Positions 22,852-31,427 of a stretch of 34,542 bases of DNA are shown in pieces (position 1 is the first letter of the stretch; each line of letters begins with the position of its first letter). The stretch covers positions 1-34,542 of the forward strand of contig NZ_FXTJ01000021.1 in assembly GCF_900182545.1 (NCBI RefSeq), read 5' to 3'. A program made the position numbers and the translations under genes. This DNA comes from Geodermatophilus aquaeductus. Lineage in GTDB: Bacteria; Actinomycetota; Actinomycetes; Mycobacteriales; Geodermatophilaceae. The notes below the pieces were generated by a model. That model did not search any database, was not told the DNA's origin, and saw only the letters and a program-made list of their open reading frames with translations.

Positions 22852-23919
22852 TCAGGCCCCCCGGGGATCGGCCGGGTCGCCCAGGGTGTCGTCGAGACCA
22901 CCGTCGACGCCGTCGGGGACGTCTCCCCCGGCGAGCACTCCGCGCTCGAGCAGCCCACGCAGCAGCCCGGCCGCCTGCAGGGCCTCGTCGTGCCGGCGGT
23001 GGAACGCCGACGCGCTGTGCCGGTGCCCGTGGCCCTCGGCGCGCTGCCCCAGCCGCAGGCTCAGCGCCGCCTGTTCCTCCAGGCCGCGCAGCGCCATCCA
23101 CAGCGCGCTCTCCAGCGCCTGCGCCTGCTCGGCGGCCAGCGCCTCGGGTGACCAGGCGTGCCCGACGCGGCAGCGGTAGCGCTCCAGCCCGCCCTCGTCG
23201 ATCGAGAACAGCGCGCCGTGGCAGCTCGGGCAGCCGAAGCCCGACGGCGTCCCGGGGCGCTCGTCCTGGTCCATCGCCTCGCCGTCGAGCCGAGCCATCC
23301 GCGTCTCCGTCGTCATCAGGTCCGGGGGCGGCTCGTCGGCCGGGACGTCAGCCTCCTCGCGCACCAGCCGGTCGACCAGGGCCGCCAGGTCGGCGAGCGG
23401 GGCGACGTGGTCGGCCCGGCCGAACTCGATCGCGTGCAGCGGCATGCTGGCGTAGATCGCGTCGGCGGGGTCCTGCGCGACGGTGACCCCGCCGCGGGCC
23501 CGGACGGCGATCGTGCCGGCGGTGCCGTCGTCGAGGGCGCCGGAGAGGACGACGGAGACCACGCGTGGGCCGTGCGCGCGGGCGGCCGAGCGGAACAGCA
23601 CGTCGACCGCGGGCCGGTGGCCGTTCTCGCGCGGGCCGCGGGAGAGCAGGAGGTGCTCGTCGAGCACGAGCAGGTGCCGGTCGGGCACCGCGACGGCGAC
23701 CGTGCCGACCTGCAGCGGCATCCCGTCCGTGGCGGCGTGCACCGGCAGCGCCGACACCCGCCCGAGGATGGCCGGCAGGGCGCTGCGGCCGCTGGCCGGC
23801 ACGTGCAGGACCACGAGGACCGCGGCGGGCAGGTCCTGCGGGAGGGCGGCCAGCAGGTCGCGCAGCGCCTCGACGCCGCCGGCGGACGCGCCGATCACCA
23901 CCACGTCACGCTGTCCCAC
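22852..23919 (-). CDS. CheB-type methylesterase without receiver domain
   Basis: A 355-residue protein that begins directly with the methylesterase domain: GASAGG with nucleophile S12, LHVP with H39, and SGALDDG with D131. The usual N-terminal response-regulator domain is absent. Residues ~230-265 hold a Cys pair module, CPSCHGALF and RYRCRVGHAWS, typical of stand-alone CheB proteins coupled with CheR-PAS. The C-terminal third is helical. GTG 23919 is preceded by a GGCGGGGAC run and, on the minus strand, by a TAGGGT box (23965-23970). It is the first gene of the CheB-CheR pair. Confidence 0.88.
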   Translation of the reverse strand: MGQRDVVVIGASAGGVEALRDLLAALPQDLPAAVLVVLHVPASGRSALPAILGRVSALPVHAATDGMPLQVGTVAVAVPDRHLLVLDEHLLLSRGPRENGHRPAVDVLFRSAARAHGPRVVSVVLSGALDDGTAGTIAVRARGGVTVAQDPADAIYASMPLHAIEFGRADHVAPLADLAALVDRLVREEADVPADEPPPDLMTTETRMARLDGEAMDQDERPGTPSGFGCPSCHGALFSIDEGGLERYRCRVGHAWSPEALAAEQAQALESALWMALRGLEEQAALSLRLGQRAEGHGHRHSASAFHRRHDEALQAAGLLRGLLERGVLAGGDVPDGVDGGLDDTLGDPADPRGA

Positions 23920-23964
23920 GTCCCCGCCTCCGTCCCGCCTCCCGTGCGGGCATGCGTCCCCTGC

Positions 23965-23970
23965 ACCCTA
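23965..23970 (-). promoter_or_regulatory. TAGGGT -10 box upstream of the CheB-CheR operon
   Basis: TAGGGT on the minus strand would give a start near 23958 and a 5' leader of about 39 bases. No consensus -35 was found. Confidence 0.35.
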
Positions 23971-24028
23971 GGCGCCCGGCCGGCGCGGTACGGCGGCCAG
24001 ACCGGGAACCGGGCCGGCCGGTCCGCGT

Positions 24029-24056
24029 TGCCGCCTCCGAGCGCCCTGGCTAGCGT
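24029..24056 (+). promoter_or_regulatory. Promoter of the transporter-pxpABC operon
   Basis: TTGCCG (24029-24034), a 16-base spacer and TAGCGT (24051-24056) precede a ~72-base leader to ATG 24135. The 215-base divergent region 23920-24134 otherwise holds no gene that I can support. Confidence 0.55.
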
Positions 24057-24134
24057 CGCCGACGGCGAGCAGCAGCGCCCGCCGCGCAGGACGCCGCGGT
24101 CCGCACACGTGCCGATCGACATGCCGGAGCGCTG

Positions 24135-25391
24135 ATGTCGCACCTCCCGGGCAACCGTCCCGTCGCCACCGACGACACCGCGCCGCCGACCGGTGGCCGC
24201 ATGTCGGCGAGCACCCGTTCGACCGTCCTGGGCGCGATGTTCCTCATGGCCACCTCGGCCATCGGGCCCGGCTTCATCACCCAGACGACGACGTTCACCG
24301 TCCAGCTCGGCGCCGCCTTCGCCTTCGCGATCGCCGTGTCGATCCTCATCGACATCGCGCTGCAGCTGAACGTCTGGCGGGTCGTCGGCGTCTCGGGTCG
24401 GCGGGCGCAGGAGCTGGGCAACCTCGTCGCCCCCGGCCTCGGCTGGCTCATGGCCGGCCTGCTCGTCGTCGGCGGTCTGGTGTTCAACGTCGGCAACGTC
24501 AGCGGAGCCGGGCTGGGCACCGACGCGATGTTCGGCCTGGAGCCGAGGATCGGGGGCGCGCTGTCGGCTCTGGTCGCGATCGGGGTGTTCCTGAGCAAGC
24601 GGGCCGGCGTCGCCGTCGACCGGATCGTCGTCGTCCTCGGACTGGCGATGATCCTGCTGACCACCTACATCGCGATCACCTCCGGCCCGCCGGTGGGGAC
24701 GGCGCTGCGCAACGTCGTCCTGCCCGAGCAGATCGACGTCCTGGCCATCACCACGCTGGTCGGCGGGACGATCGGCGGCTACATCGTCTACGCGGGCGCG
24801 CACCGGCTGCTCGACTCCGGCGTCACCGGCCCCGGGCACGTCCGCGACATCACCCGGGGCTCGGTCACCGGCATCGTCGTCACCGGGATCATGCGGGTCG
24901 TCCTGTTCCTCGCCATCCTCGGCGTGGTGGCCGGCGGGGCGTCGCTGGACCCGGACAACCAGGCGGCCTCGGCGTTCGAGATCGCCGCCGGCGAGGTGGG
25001 TCTGCGGGTGTTCGGCGTCGTGCTGTGGGCGGCGTCGATCACCAGCGTCATCGGCGCCTCGTACACGTCGGTGTCGTTCGTGACCTCCCGGACCCGCACC
25101 AGCGACCGCACCCGCACACTGCTGGTGGTCGGCTTCATCGCCGTCACCACGCTGGCGTACCTGGTGGCCGGGGCCGCGCCCACCACGCTGCTGGTGTTCG
25201 CCGGCGCCTTCAACGGCCTGCTGCTGCCGATCGGCATCGCCGTCCTGCTGTGGGTGGCCACCCGGCGGACCGACCTCCTCGGCGGCTACCGCTACCCGCG
25301 CTGGCTGCTGGTGGTCGGGTGGGTGGCGTGGTTCGGGACGCTCTACCTCGCGGTCAACTCCGTCCGCCCGGTCATCGAGCTGTTCTCCTGA
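24135..25391 (+). CDS. NRAMP-related transporter (YcsG type), possible 5-oxoproline permease
   Basis: A 418-residue membrane protein with 11-12 hydrophobic segments. It belongs to the NRAMP fold but carries [19 protein letters not shown] (about residues 41-59) where metal transporters have the DPGN metal-binding motif, and [20 protein letters not shown] afterwards. This is the YcsG-like branch. In Bacillus, ycsG sits with ycsF and the kip genes, as here with pxpABC, so a role in 5-oxoproline uptake is a reasonable inference; it is not proven. ATG 24135 follows CGGAGCG. The stop is 13 bases before pxpA. Confidence 0.8.
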   Translation: MSHLPGNRPVATDDTAPPTGGRMSASTRSTVLGAMFLMATSAIGPGFITQTTTFTVQLGAAFAFAIAVSILIDIALQLNVWRVVGVSGRRAQELGNLVAPGLGWLMAGLLVVGGLVFNVGNVSGAGLGTDAMFGLEPRIGGALSALVAIGVFLSKRAGVAVDRIVVVLGLAMILLTTYIAITSGPPVGTALRNVVLPEQIDVLAITTLVGGTIGGYIVYAGAHRLLDSGVTGPGHVRDITRGSVTGIVVTGIMRVVLFLAILGVVAGGASLDPDNQAASAFEIAAGEVGLRVFGVVLWAASITSVIGASYTSVSFVTSRTRTSDRTRTLLVVGFIAVTTLAYLVAGAAPTTLLVFAGAFNGLLLPIGIAVLLWVATRRTDLLGGYRYPRWLLVVGWVAWFGTLYLAVNSVRPVIELFS

Positions 25392-25404
25392 GCAGGATCA
25401 CCCC

Positions 25405-26169
25405 ATGCCTCCCGGACGGATGGACCTGAACTCCGACCTCGGCGAGGGCTTCGGCCAGTGGACCCTCGGCGACGACGACGCGCTGCTCGGCGTGGTCACC
25501 AGCGCCAACGTCGCCTGCGGCTTCCACGCCGGCGACCCGGTGATCCTGCGCCGCGTCTGCGAGCGGGCCGCAGCGGCCGGCGTCGCGATCGGGGCGCAGG
25601 TGGGCTACCGCGACCTCGCGGGCTTCGGCCGCCGGTTCGTCGACGTCGAACCGGACGCGCTGACCCAGGACGTCCTCTACCAGGTCGGCGCGCTCGAGGC
25701 CTTCGCCCGCGTGGCCGGGACCCGGGTGCGCTACGTCAAGCCGCACGGGGCGCTCTACAACGCGATCGTCGCCCACGAGGACCAGGCGGCGGCCGTGGTG
25801 CGCGCCGTCGTCGAGTACGACCGGACGCTGCCGGTGCTCGGCCTGCCCGGGTCCGCGTGGCTGCGACTGGCGGCCGAGGCCGGACTGACCGTCGTGGCAG
25901 AGGCGTTCGCCGACCGGGCCTACACACCGCAGGGGGCGCTGGTGTCCCGGCGGCAGCCCGGCGCAGTCCTCCACGACGCCGGGGAGATCGCCCGCCGCTG
26001 CGTGGCCATGGCCGCCGGGGAACCGGTCACCGACGTCGACGGCGGCCCGCTGCTCCTGGCACCGCAGTCGATCTGCGTGCACGGCGACACCCCCGGCGCG
26101 GTCGGGATCGCCCGGCAGGTGCGGACGGCGCTCACGGACGCCGGCGTGACCCTGGCCCCGTTCGCCTGA
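25405..26169 (+). CDS. pxpA: 5-oxoprolinase subunit A (LamB/YcsF family)
   Basis: One of three subunits of the ATP-dependent bacterial 5-oxoprolinase, which opens 5-oxoproline to glutamate. The 254-residue protein has the family signature [27 protein letters not shown] and the metal/substrate region [29 protein letters not shown] follows. ATG 25405 has AGGA at good spacing; M6 (25420) is where many homologues start. TGATG joins it to pxpB by one base. Confidence 0.95.
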   Translation: MPPGRMDLNSDLGEGFGQWTLGDDDALLGVVTSANVACGFHAGDPVILRRVCERAAAAGVAIGAQVGYRDLAGFGRRFVDVEPDALTQDVLYQVGALEAFARVAGTRVRYVKPHGALYNAIVAHEDQAAAVVRAVVEYDRTLPVLGLPGSAWLRLAAEAGLTVVAEAFADRAYTPQGALVSRRQPGAVLHDAGEIARRCVAMAAGEPVTDVDGGPLLLAPQSICVHGDTPGAVGIARQVRTALTDAGVTLAPFA

Positions 26170-26768
26170 TGCGGGTCCTGCCGAGCGGGTCGTCAGCGCT
26201 GCTGGTCGAACTCGACGACCTCGACGCCGTCCTCGGGTTCTCCGCCGCGCTGCGGGACCGCGCGCTGCCGGGCGTGGTCGACGTCGTCCCGGCGGCGCGG
26301 ACGGTGCTGGTGGTGTCCGACGGGAGCCTCGCAGACCTGCGGACGGCCCTCGAGCGGCTGCCGTGGCGCCCCGGCCGGGCTGGCACCGGCGAGCGGGTGG
26401 AGCTGCCGGTGCGCTACGACGGCGAGGACCTGGCGGCGGTGGCCGGGCTGCTCGGCACCGACCCCGACGGCGTCGTCGCGGCGCACACCGGCCGCGAGTG
26501 GACGGTGGCCTTCTGCGGGTTCGCGCCCGGGTTCGGCTACTGCGTGCCGGACGCCGAGCCGTGGGACGTCCCCCGGCTGACGACGCCGCGCACCCGCGTC
26601 CCGGCCGGGGCGGTCGGGCTGGCCGGCGGCTTCACCGGCGTCTACCCGAGCGCCTCCCCCGGCGGCTGGCAGCTGATCGGGCGCACCGACGTCGCGGTGT
26701 TCGACCTGTCCCGCGACCCCGCGGCGCTGCTGCGGCCGGGCGTGCGGGTGCGGTTCGTGCCGTGCTGA
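26169..26768 (+). CDS. pxpB: 5-oxoprolinase subunit B (KipI-like)
   Basis: A 199-residue allophanate-hydrolase subunit 1-like protein: [15 protein letters not shown] at the start, AFCGFAPGFGYCVP near residue 112-125, and PRTRVPAGAVGLAGGFTGVYP plus SPGGWQLIGRT afterwards. It works with PxpA and PxpC in 5-oxoproline cleavage. ATG 26169 overlaps the pxpA stop by one base, and the end overlaps pxpC by seven bases, so the three are translated as one unit. Confidence 0.95.
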   Translation: MRVLPSGSSALLVELDDLDAVLGFSAALRDRALPGVVDVVPAARTVLVVSDGSLADLRTALERLPWRPGRAGTGERVELPVRYDGEDLAAVAGLLGTDPDGVVAAHTGREWTVAFCGFAPGFGYCVPDAEPWDVPRLTTPRTRVPAGAVGLAGGFTGVYPSASPGGWQLIGRTDVAVFDLSRDPAALLRPGVRVRFVPC

Positions 26769-27592
26769 CGGTGGTGGCGGCAGGTCCGCTGACCACGGTG
26801 CAGGACCGCGGCCGGCCCGGCCTCGGCGGCATCGGGGTGGGCCGGTCGGGCGCCGCCGACCGGGCCGCGGCCGCGCTGGCCAACCGGCTGGTGGGCAACG
26901 ACGCCGCCGCGGCGGTGCTGGAGGCCACCCTCGGCGGGCTCGTGGTGCGCGCGGAGGCCGACTGCTTCGTCGTCACCACCGGCGCGCGGTGCCCGGGGTC
27001 GCCGGTGCACGCCGCGCCCGGCCTGCTGCGCGCCGGGACGACGCTGGCGCTCGGCACGCCGGTCGCCGGGCTGCGCACCTACCTCGCCGTCCGCGGGGGG
27101 ATCGCGGTGCCGCCGGTGCTGGGCTCCCGCTCGACCGACGTGCTGTCCGGCCTCGGCCCGGCCCCCCTGCGCGCGGGCGACGTCCTGCCGGAGGGCGACC
27201 CCGCCGGCCCGCTGCCCGGCGTCGACCTGGCGCCGGTGGCCGACCCGCCCGCCGGGGAGGTGACCGTGCGGCTGCTGCCCGGCCCCCGCGCTGACTGGCT
27301 GACCGCCGCGGCCCTCGGCGCCCTCCCGGGGCCCTGGACGGTCACCGCGGAGAGCAACCGGGTGGGGCTGCGGCTGGCCGGGCCGCGCCTGGAGCGGGCG
27401 GTCGACGGCGAGCTGGCCAGCGAGGGGCTGGTGCGCGGCGCGGTGCAGGTGCCGCCGTCGGGCGCGCCGGTGCTCTTCCTCGCCGACGCGCCGGTGACCG
27501 GCGGCTATCCGGTGGCCGGCTACGTCGCCGACGACGACGTCGACCGCTGCGCGCAGCTGCGACCCGGCCAGGCGCTGCGGTTCCGCTGCTAG
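26762..27592 (+). CDS. pxpC: 5-oxoprolinase subunit C (KipA-like)
   Basis: A 276-residue allophanate-hydrolase subunit 2-like protein: TTVQDRGRPGLGGIGVGRSGAADRAA (residues ~11-36), LRTYLAVRGGIAVPPVLGSRSTD, ESNRVGLRLAGP, and LASEGLVRGAVQVPPSGAPVLFLADAPVTGGYPVAG. GTG 26762 sits inside the end of pxpB. Its stop TAG shares CTAG with the stop of the convergent dioxygenase gene. Confidence 0.95.
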   Translation: MLTVVAAGPLTTVQDRGRPGLGGIGVGRSGAADRAAAALANRLVGNDAAAAVLEATLGGLVVRAEADCFVVTTGARCPGSPVHAAPGLLRAGTTLALGTPVAGLRTYLAVRGGIAVPPVLGSRSTDVLSGLGPAPLRAGDVLPEGDPAGPLPGVDLAPVADPPAGEVTVRLLPGPRADWLTAAALGALPGPWTVTAESNRVGLRLAGPRLERAVDGELASEGLVRGAVQVPPSGAPVLFLADAPVTGGYPVAGYVADDDVDRCAQLRPGQALRFRC

Positions 27593-28458
27593 GCGCGCAG
27601 CAGGATCGGGTCGAAGGTCAGCGTGCGGAACGGGTTGGCCAGCCCGACCTCGGCGGCGCGGGCGGGGTCGTCGACCTCGGGGACCTCGCGGACGAGGCTC
27701 TCCTTGACGCCGAACACCGCGTCGGAGTCGAGGTAGGGCGAGTCGGCCACGAACACGTGCGTGGTCACCGGGCGGTAGCCGGGCGCGGCGACGATGAGGT
27801 GCAGGTGCGCCGGGCGGTTGGGGTGGCGGCCGGTGGCGGCGAGGAGCCGGCCGACCGGGCCGTCGTCGGGGATCGGGTAGTAGCGCGGGACCACCGAGCG
27901 GAACCAGAACCGGCCGTCGCCGTCGGCGGTGAACAGCCCGCGCAGGTTGCCCGGCGGCTGCACGTCGGGCTGCTGGACGTCGTAGAAGCCGTCCTCGTTG
28001 GTCTGCCAGACGTCGACGGTCGCGCCGGCCAGCGGCTCGCCGTCGGGACCGGTGACCCGCCCGGACACCAGGCAGGGGGTGCCCTTGCCGTCGAGGGCGA
28101 TGTCGTCGCCGAGCTGCCGCGGCGGTGACTCGACCACGTGGAAGGGGCCGAGGACGGTGGACTCGGTGGAGGTGCCGCCGGAGCGGTGGTTGATCGTCTC
28201 CACCAGCATCGAGACGCCGAGGACGTCGGAGAGCAGGATGAACTCCTGCCGCACCCCGGTGCTCGTGTGGCCGGTGCGGGTGAGGAAGTCGACGGCGACG
28301 GCCCACTCCTCCTCGGTGAGCTCGACGTCCTTGACGAAGGCGTGCAGGTGACGGACCAGCGAGGTCATCACCTGCCGCAGCCGCGGGTCGGGAGTGCCGG
28401 CGAAGCTGGCCGCGACGACCTCCGCCGAACGCTCCTCGCTGAACAGCTCGCCGCTCAT
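27589..28458 (-). CDS. Intradiol ring-cleavage dioxygenase, hydroxyquinol 1,2-dioxygenase type
   Basis: Opens a catechol-type ring between the two hydroxyl-bearing carbons with Fe(III). It has 289 residues, an N-terminal helical dimer domain and then the catalytic barrel. The iron ligands are Y159 (NEDGFYD), Y194 (RYYPIPDDGP), H218 and H220 (RPAHLHL). GGTSTESTVLGPFHV (94-108) points to the hydroxyquinol group more than to catechol dioxygenase, but the distinction is not certain. ATG 28458 is clear. Upstream on the same strand is the aromatic aldehyde dehydrogenase, separated by a strong hairpin. Confidence 0.9.
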   Translation of the reverse strand: MSGELFSEERSAEVVAASFAGTPDPRLRQVMTSLVRHLHAFVKDVELTEEEWAVAVDFLTRTGHTSTGVRQEFILLSDVLGVSMLVETINHRSGGTSTESTVLGPFHVVESPPRQLGDDIALDGKGTPCLVSGRVTGPDGEPLAGATVDVWQTNEDGFYDVQQPDVQPPGNLRGLFTADGDGRFWFRSVVPRYYPIPDDGPVGRLLAATGRHPNRPAHLHLIVAAPGYRPVTTHVFVADSPYLDSDAVFGVKESLVREVPEVDDPARAAEVGLANPFRTLTFDPILLRA

Positions 28459-28500
28459 GCGCGCAGCCTCTCGCGCTCAGGCGGATCACGGAACCGCGAC

Positions 28501-28540
28501 GGCGAGGTCGTGCACCTCAGCCGGGGTGCACGACCTCGTC
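28501..28540 (-). terminator. Strong hairpin terminator after the aldehyde dehydrogenase gene
   Basis: CGAGGTCGTGCACC (28503-28516) and GGTGCACGACCTCG (28525-28538) pair perfectly over 14 bases, with two more outer pairs (one G-T), starting five bases after the dehydrogenase stop. The GTCGTGC core resembles the arms of the 15760-15808 repeat. Confidence 0.65.
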
Positions 28541-28545
28541 CGCGC

Positions 28546-30006
28546 TCAGAACGGGTAGGCGGGCAGGTCGCCGCGCACGGTGACCCACTGCGTCTCGGTG
28601 AACGCCTCGATGTTCGCCTGCGGGCCGCCGTGCCGGGAGCCGGTGCCCGACGCGCCGACCCCGCCGAAGGGCGCCACCGCCTCGTCGTTGACGGTCTGGT
28701 CGTTGATGTGGACCAGGCCGCTCGGGATCCGCTCGGCCAGCTCGAGGCCGGCGTAGACGTCCCGGGTGAGGATGCCCAGGCTCAGGCCGTACTCGGTGCC
28801 GGCGGCGAGCGTGGCGACCTCGTCGAGGCTGGAGAACGGCGTCACCGGGGCGACCGGGCCGAAGATCTCCTCCTGGTAGGCCGGGTGGTCGATGGCGACG
28901 CCGCCGAGGACGGTCGGCCGGTAGAACAACCCCTCGAAGGTGCCGCCGGTGCGCACCGTGGCGCCCCTCTCCACGCTGGCGGTCACCAGCCCGTGCACCC
29001 GGTCGCGCTGGCCGGCGTCGATCAGCGGGCCCATCGCGACCTGCTCACGGAACGGGTCGCCGACCGGCAGCTTCTCCACCTTCTCGGTGAGCACCGCCGT
29101 GTACTCCTCGGCGATCGACTCGTGCACCAGGTGCCGGCTGGTGGCCATGCAGATCTGGCCCTGGTGGGAGAAGGTGCCCCAGGCGCCCACGCTGGCCGCG
29201 GCGGTGACATCGACGTCGGGCAGCACGATGAGCGCGGAGTTGCCGCCGAGCTCCAGGTGCGCCCGCTTGAGGTGCTGGCCGGCCAGCGCGCCGACGATGC
29301 GGCCGGCCCGCGTGGAGCCGGTGAAGGCGATGACCCGCACCTGGGGGGCGGTGACCAGCGCCTCCCCGACGTCGGCGCCGCCGGGCAGCACCTGGAAGAC
29401 GCCGGCCGGGAGCCCGGCCTCCTCGAAGACCCGCGCGAACACCGCGCCGCCGGAGATGGCGGTGCGCGGGTCGGGCTTGAGGACGACGGCGTTGCCCAGC
29501 GCGAGGGCCGGGGCGATGGCGCGGATGGCCAGGATGGTCGGCACGTTGAACGGCGCGATGACGCCGACGACGCCGGCCGGGACGCGGCGGGCGAAGCTCA
29601 GCCGGGGCGCACCCGTGCGCAGCAGCTCGCCGTAGGGGTGGCTGGGGAGCGCCGAGGCCTCGTAGCACTCCTGCGCGCTGGTGTGGACCTGGAAGTCACC
29701 GAACGGCTGGATCGCGCCGGACTCCCGCGCCAGCCAGCCCTTGATCTCGTCGGCGTTGTCCTCGAGCACCTGGCCTGCGCGGCGCAGCACCCGGGCGCGC
29801 TCCTCGAACGGCGCCGCGGCCCAGGCGCGCTGCGCCTCCGCCGCCCGCTCGGCGGCGCCCTGCACGTCCTCGGGGGTCGCTTTTCCCACCGGTGCGATGA
29901 CGTCGCCGGTGGCCGGCTCCACCGCGTCGTAGGTGCCGCCGGATCCCTCGGTCCACGCCCCCGTCCAGACCCTGCCCTGCCATGCCCCGTCGTCCAGGAG
30001 TGCCAC
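28546..30006 (-). CDS. Aromatic aldehyde dehydrogenase (benzaldehyde/vanillin dehydrogenase type)
   Basis: Oxidises aldehydes to acids with NAD(P)+. The 486-residue enzyme has GVIAPFNVPTILAIRAIAPALALGNAVVLKPDPRT (nucleotide-binding domain, ~148-182), FTGSTRAG (228-235), general base E252 in HLELGGNSA and nucleophile C286 in HQGQICMATSR. EEIFGPVAPV and EYGLSLGILTRD follow. The APFNVP and KPDPRT blocks are typical of benzaldehyde, vanillin and salicylaldehyde dehydrogenases. GTG 30006 follows GAGAGGGA; longer frames run into the DUF222 promoter and are rejected. Protocatechuate-pathway genes 1.6 kb to the right fit the use of its product. Confidence 0.88.
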   Translation of the reverse strand: MALLDDGAWQGRVWTGAWTEGSGGTYDAVEPATGDVIAPVGKATPEDVQGAAERAAEAQRAWAAAPFEERARVLRRAGQVLEDNADEIKGWLARESGAIQPFGDFQVHTSAQECYEASALPSHPYGELLRTGAPRLSFARRVPAGVVGVIAPFNVPTILAIRAIAPALALGNAVVLKPDPRTAISGGAVFARVFEEAGLPAGVFQVLPGGADVGEALVTAPQVRVIAFTGSTRAGRIVGALAGQHLKRAHLELGGNSALIVLPDVDVTAAASVGAWGTFSHQGQICMATSRHLVHESIAEEYTAVLTEKVEKLPVGDPFREQVAMGPLIDAGQRDRVHGLVTASVERGATVRTGGTFEGLFYRPTVLGGVAIDHPAYQEEIFGPVAPVTPFSSLDEVATLAAGTEYGLSLGILTRDVYAGLELAERIPSGLVHINDQTVNDEAVAPFGGVGASGTGSRHGGPQANIEAFTETQWVTVRGDLPAYPF

Positions 30007-30087
30007 GTCGTTCCCTCTCGTCGATGTGCCCTGCCGCGATCCTCGTCCACGGGCCGGACCAAGGCTGCGTACGGGGTTCCCGAGGTT

Positions 30088-30152
30088 GTGGACAGGCGTC
30101 TGACCTGGGGATACACCTCGCGGGACGGCTCGGAGGGCGGTAGGATTCGTAC
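30088..30152 (+). promoter_or_regulatory. Conserved leaderless promoter of the complete DUF222 copy
   Basis: TAGGAT (30141-30146) lies six bases before the ATG at 30153. The 65-base segment aligns end to end with 263-327 of the left copy (reverse strand). Confidence 0.6.
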
Positions 30153-31316
30153 ATGCGTTCGGGTGAGCTGGGCGGCGGTGACGTCCTCGACGACGTCGCT
30201 GCCGTGGTCGCCGAGCGGAACCGTCAGGACGCCCGGCTGGCGCGGCTCGTGCGGGCGGCGGAGCTGTCGCAGGCGCCCGAACGCGACGGCCAGAAGTCGA
30301 TGACCTCCTGGCTGCGCGGGCACTGCCGGCTCTCGGGCCCGGAGGCGTCGCGGCTGGTGCGCAACGGCCGCGCACTGCGCCTGCCGGCGCTGGCCGAGGC
30401 GCACGACGCGGGACTCGTGTCGTCGGCGCAGGTCGCGGAAGCGGCGCGGGCGGTCACGCCGCAGCGGCTGTCCTCGGCGGCCGCACAAGGCGTCGACCTG
30501 GCCGTGATCGACGCGGTGTTCACCGAGGTGGCGATGGAGCGGCCGCACGGCGATCTGGTGCAGGTCGTGCAGCGCTACCTCGATGACCTCGACCCCGACG
30601 GCCCCGAACCCGACCCCACCGAGCAGCGGTCGCTGACGCTCTCGAAGCACGCCGACGGGTCACTGTCGATCCGCGGCGAGCTGGACGCCGTCGGCGGGGA
30701 GCGACTGCAGGCCGCGCTGGAGGCTCACGTGCAGGCCGACCGGCCCGCCGGTGACGAGCGGACCCGCGCCCAGCGCCTCGGGGACGCGCTCGTGCAGCTG
30801 TGCGACAACGCCCTGTCCTCCGGCAGCCTGCCCATCACGCGTGGGGTCAGGCCACAGGTGATCGCCAAGATCGGTCTCGAGGATCTCGCCACCGGCAGCG
30901 GGACCGCGGAGATGGGGTTCGGCGCGGTCATCTCCGCCGCCCGCGCCCGCTGGCTGGCCTGCGACGGCGCGGTGAGCCGGGTCGTGTTCGGCCCGGACGG
31001 CGCCCCGCTCGACCTCGGCCGCGAGCACCGCCTCGCCACCCGCCACCTCCGCCGAGCAGCCGAACTCCGCGACGGCGGCTGCGTCTTCGCCGGCTGCTCC
31101 GCCCCGACGCACTGGTGCGACGTGCACCACCTCGTGCACTGGATCGACGGCGGCGCGACCAGCCTCGAGAACTCGGCACTGCTCTGCGAACGCCACCACA
31201 CCAAGGTCCACCACGGCTTCCGCGTCGAACGACAACCCGACGGCGCCTGGCACACCTGGCGACCCGACGGGTCGCAGATCAGCACACCTGCACCCCTGCT
31301 GGCACCGGTCGCCTGA
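30153..31316 (+). CDS. DUF222 (13E12 repeat) HNH endonuclease family protein
   Basis: A complete 387-residue member. Residues 1-~260 are the helical DUF222 region. The C-terminal HNH module is intact: C310 and C314 (GGCVFAGCSAP), H325-H326 (CDVHHLVHW), N340 (SLENSALLC) and H348-H349 (CERHHTKVHHG). Nuclease activity is expected from the motif, but the biological role of this multi-copy family is not known. In Mycobacterium tuberculosis, REP13E12 repeats of this family serve as phage integration sites. ATG 30153 is preceded by TAGGAT and no Shine-Dalgarno sequence, so the mRNA is probably leaderless. Its N-terminus is almost the same as that of the truncated copy at 1-262. Confidence 0.92.
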   Translation: MRSGELGGGDVLDDVAAVVAERNRQDARLARLVRAAELSQAPERDGQKSMTSWLRGHCRLSGPEASRLVRNGRALRLPALAEAHDAGLVSSAQVAEAARAVTPQRLSSAAAQGVDLAVIDAVFTEVAMERPHGDLVQVVQRYLDDLDPDGPEPDPTEQRSLTLSKHADGSLSIRGELDAVGGERLQAALEAHVQADRPAGDERTRAQRLGDALVQLCDNALSSGSLPITRGVRPQVIAKIGLEDLATGSGTAEMGFGAVISAARARWLACDGAVSRVVFGPDGAPLDLGREHRLATRHLRRAAELRDGGCVFAGCSAPTHWCDVHHLVHWIDGGATSLENSALLCERHHTKVHHGFRVERQPDGAWHTWRPDGSQISTPAPLLAPVA

Positions 31317-31341
31317 GCAGCCGGGTCACCACGGTGCGGAG

Positions 31342-31372
31342 GCGACGCGCCGGGACGGCCGGGTGGCGTCGC
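31342..31372 (+). terminator. Weak hairpin after the DUF222-HNH gene
   Basis: GCGACGC (31342-31348) can pair with GCGTCGC (31366-31372) across a 17-base GC-rich loop that can itself pair partly. It lies 26 bases after the gene stop. The rest of 31317-31427 holds only the promoter of the next gene. Confidence 0.3.
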
Positions 31373-31413
31373 GGCACGCGCGCGATGGGCCGGGGACGGG
31401 GAGAGCGCCCGCC

Positions 31414-31419
31414 TAGCGT
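31414..31419 (+). promoter_or_regulatory. TAGCGT -10 box, leaderless start of the small membrane protein gene
   Basis: TAGCGT is eight bases before ATG 31428 and no Shine-Dalgarno sequence lies between them. Confidence 0.5.
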
Positions 31420-31427
31420 CCTGCGGC

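Noticed and set aside
18770..23101. 1443-codon open frame on the minus strand
   Set aside because: It covers pdxY, the permease, CheR and CheB in wrong frames, with Arg/Ala/Pro-rich content and no domain.
24109..24135. Eight-residue frame MPIDMPER overlapping the transporter start (TGATG)
   Set aside because: Too short to support; it may simply be chance, although coupling cannot be excluded.
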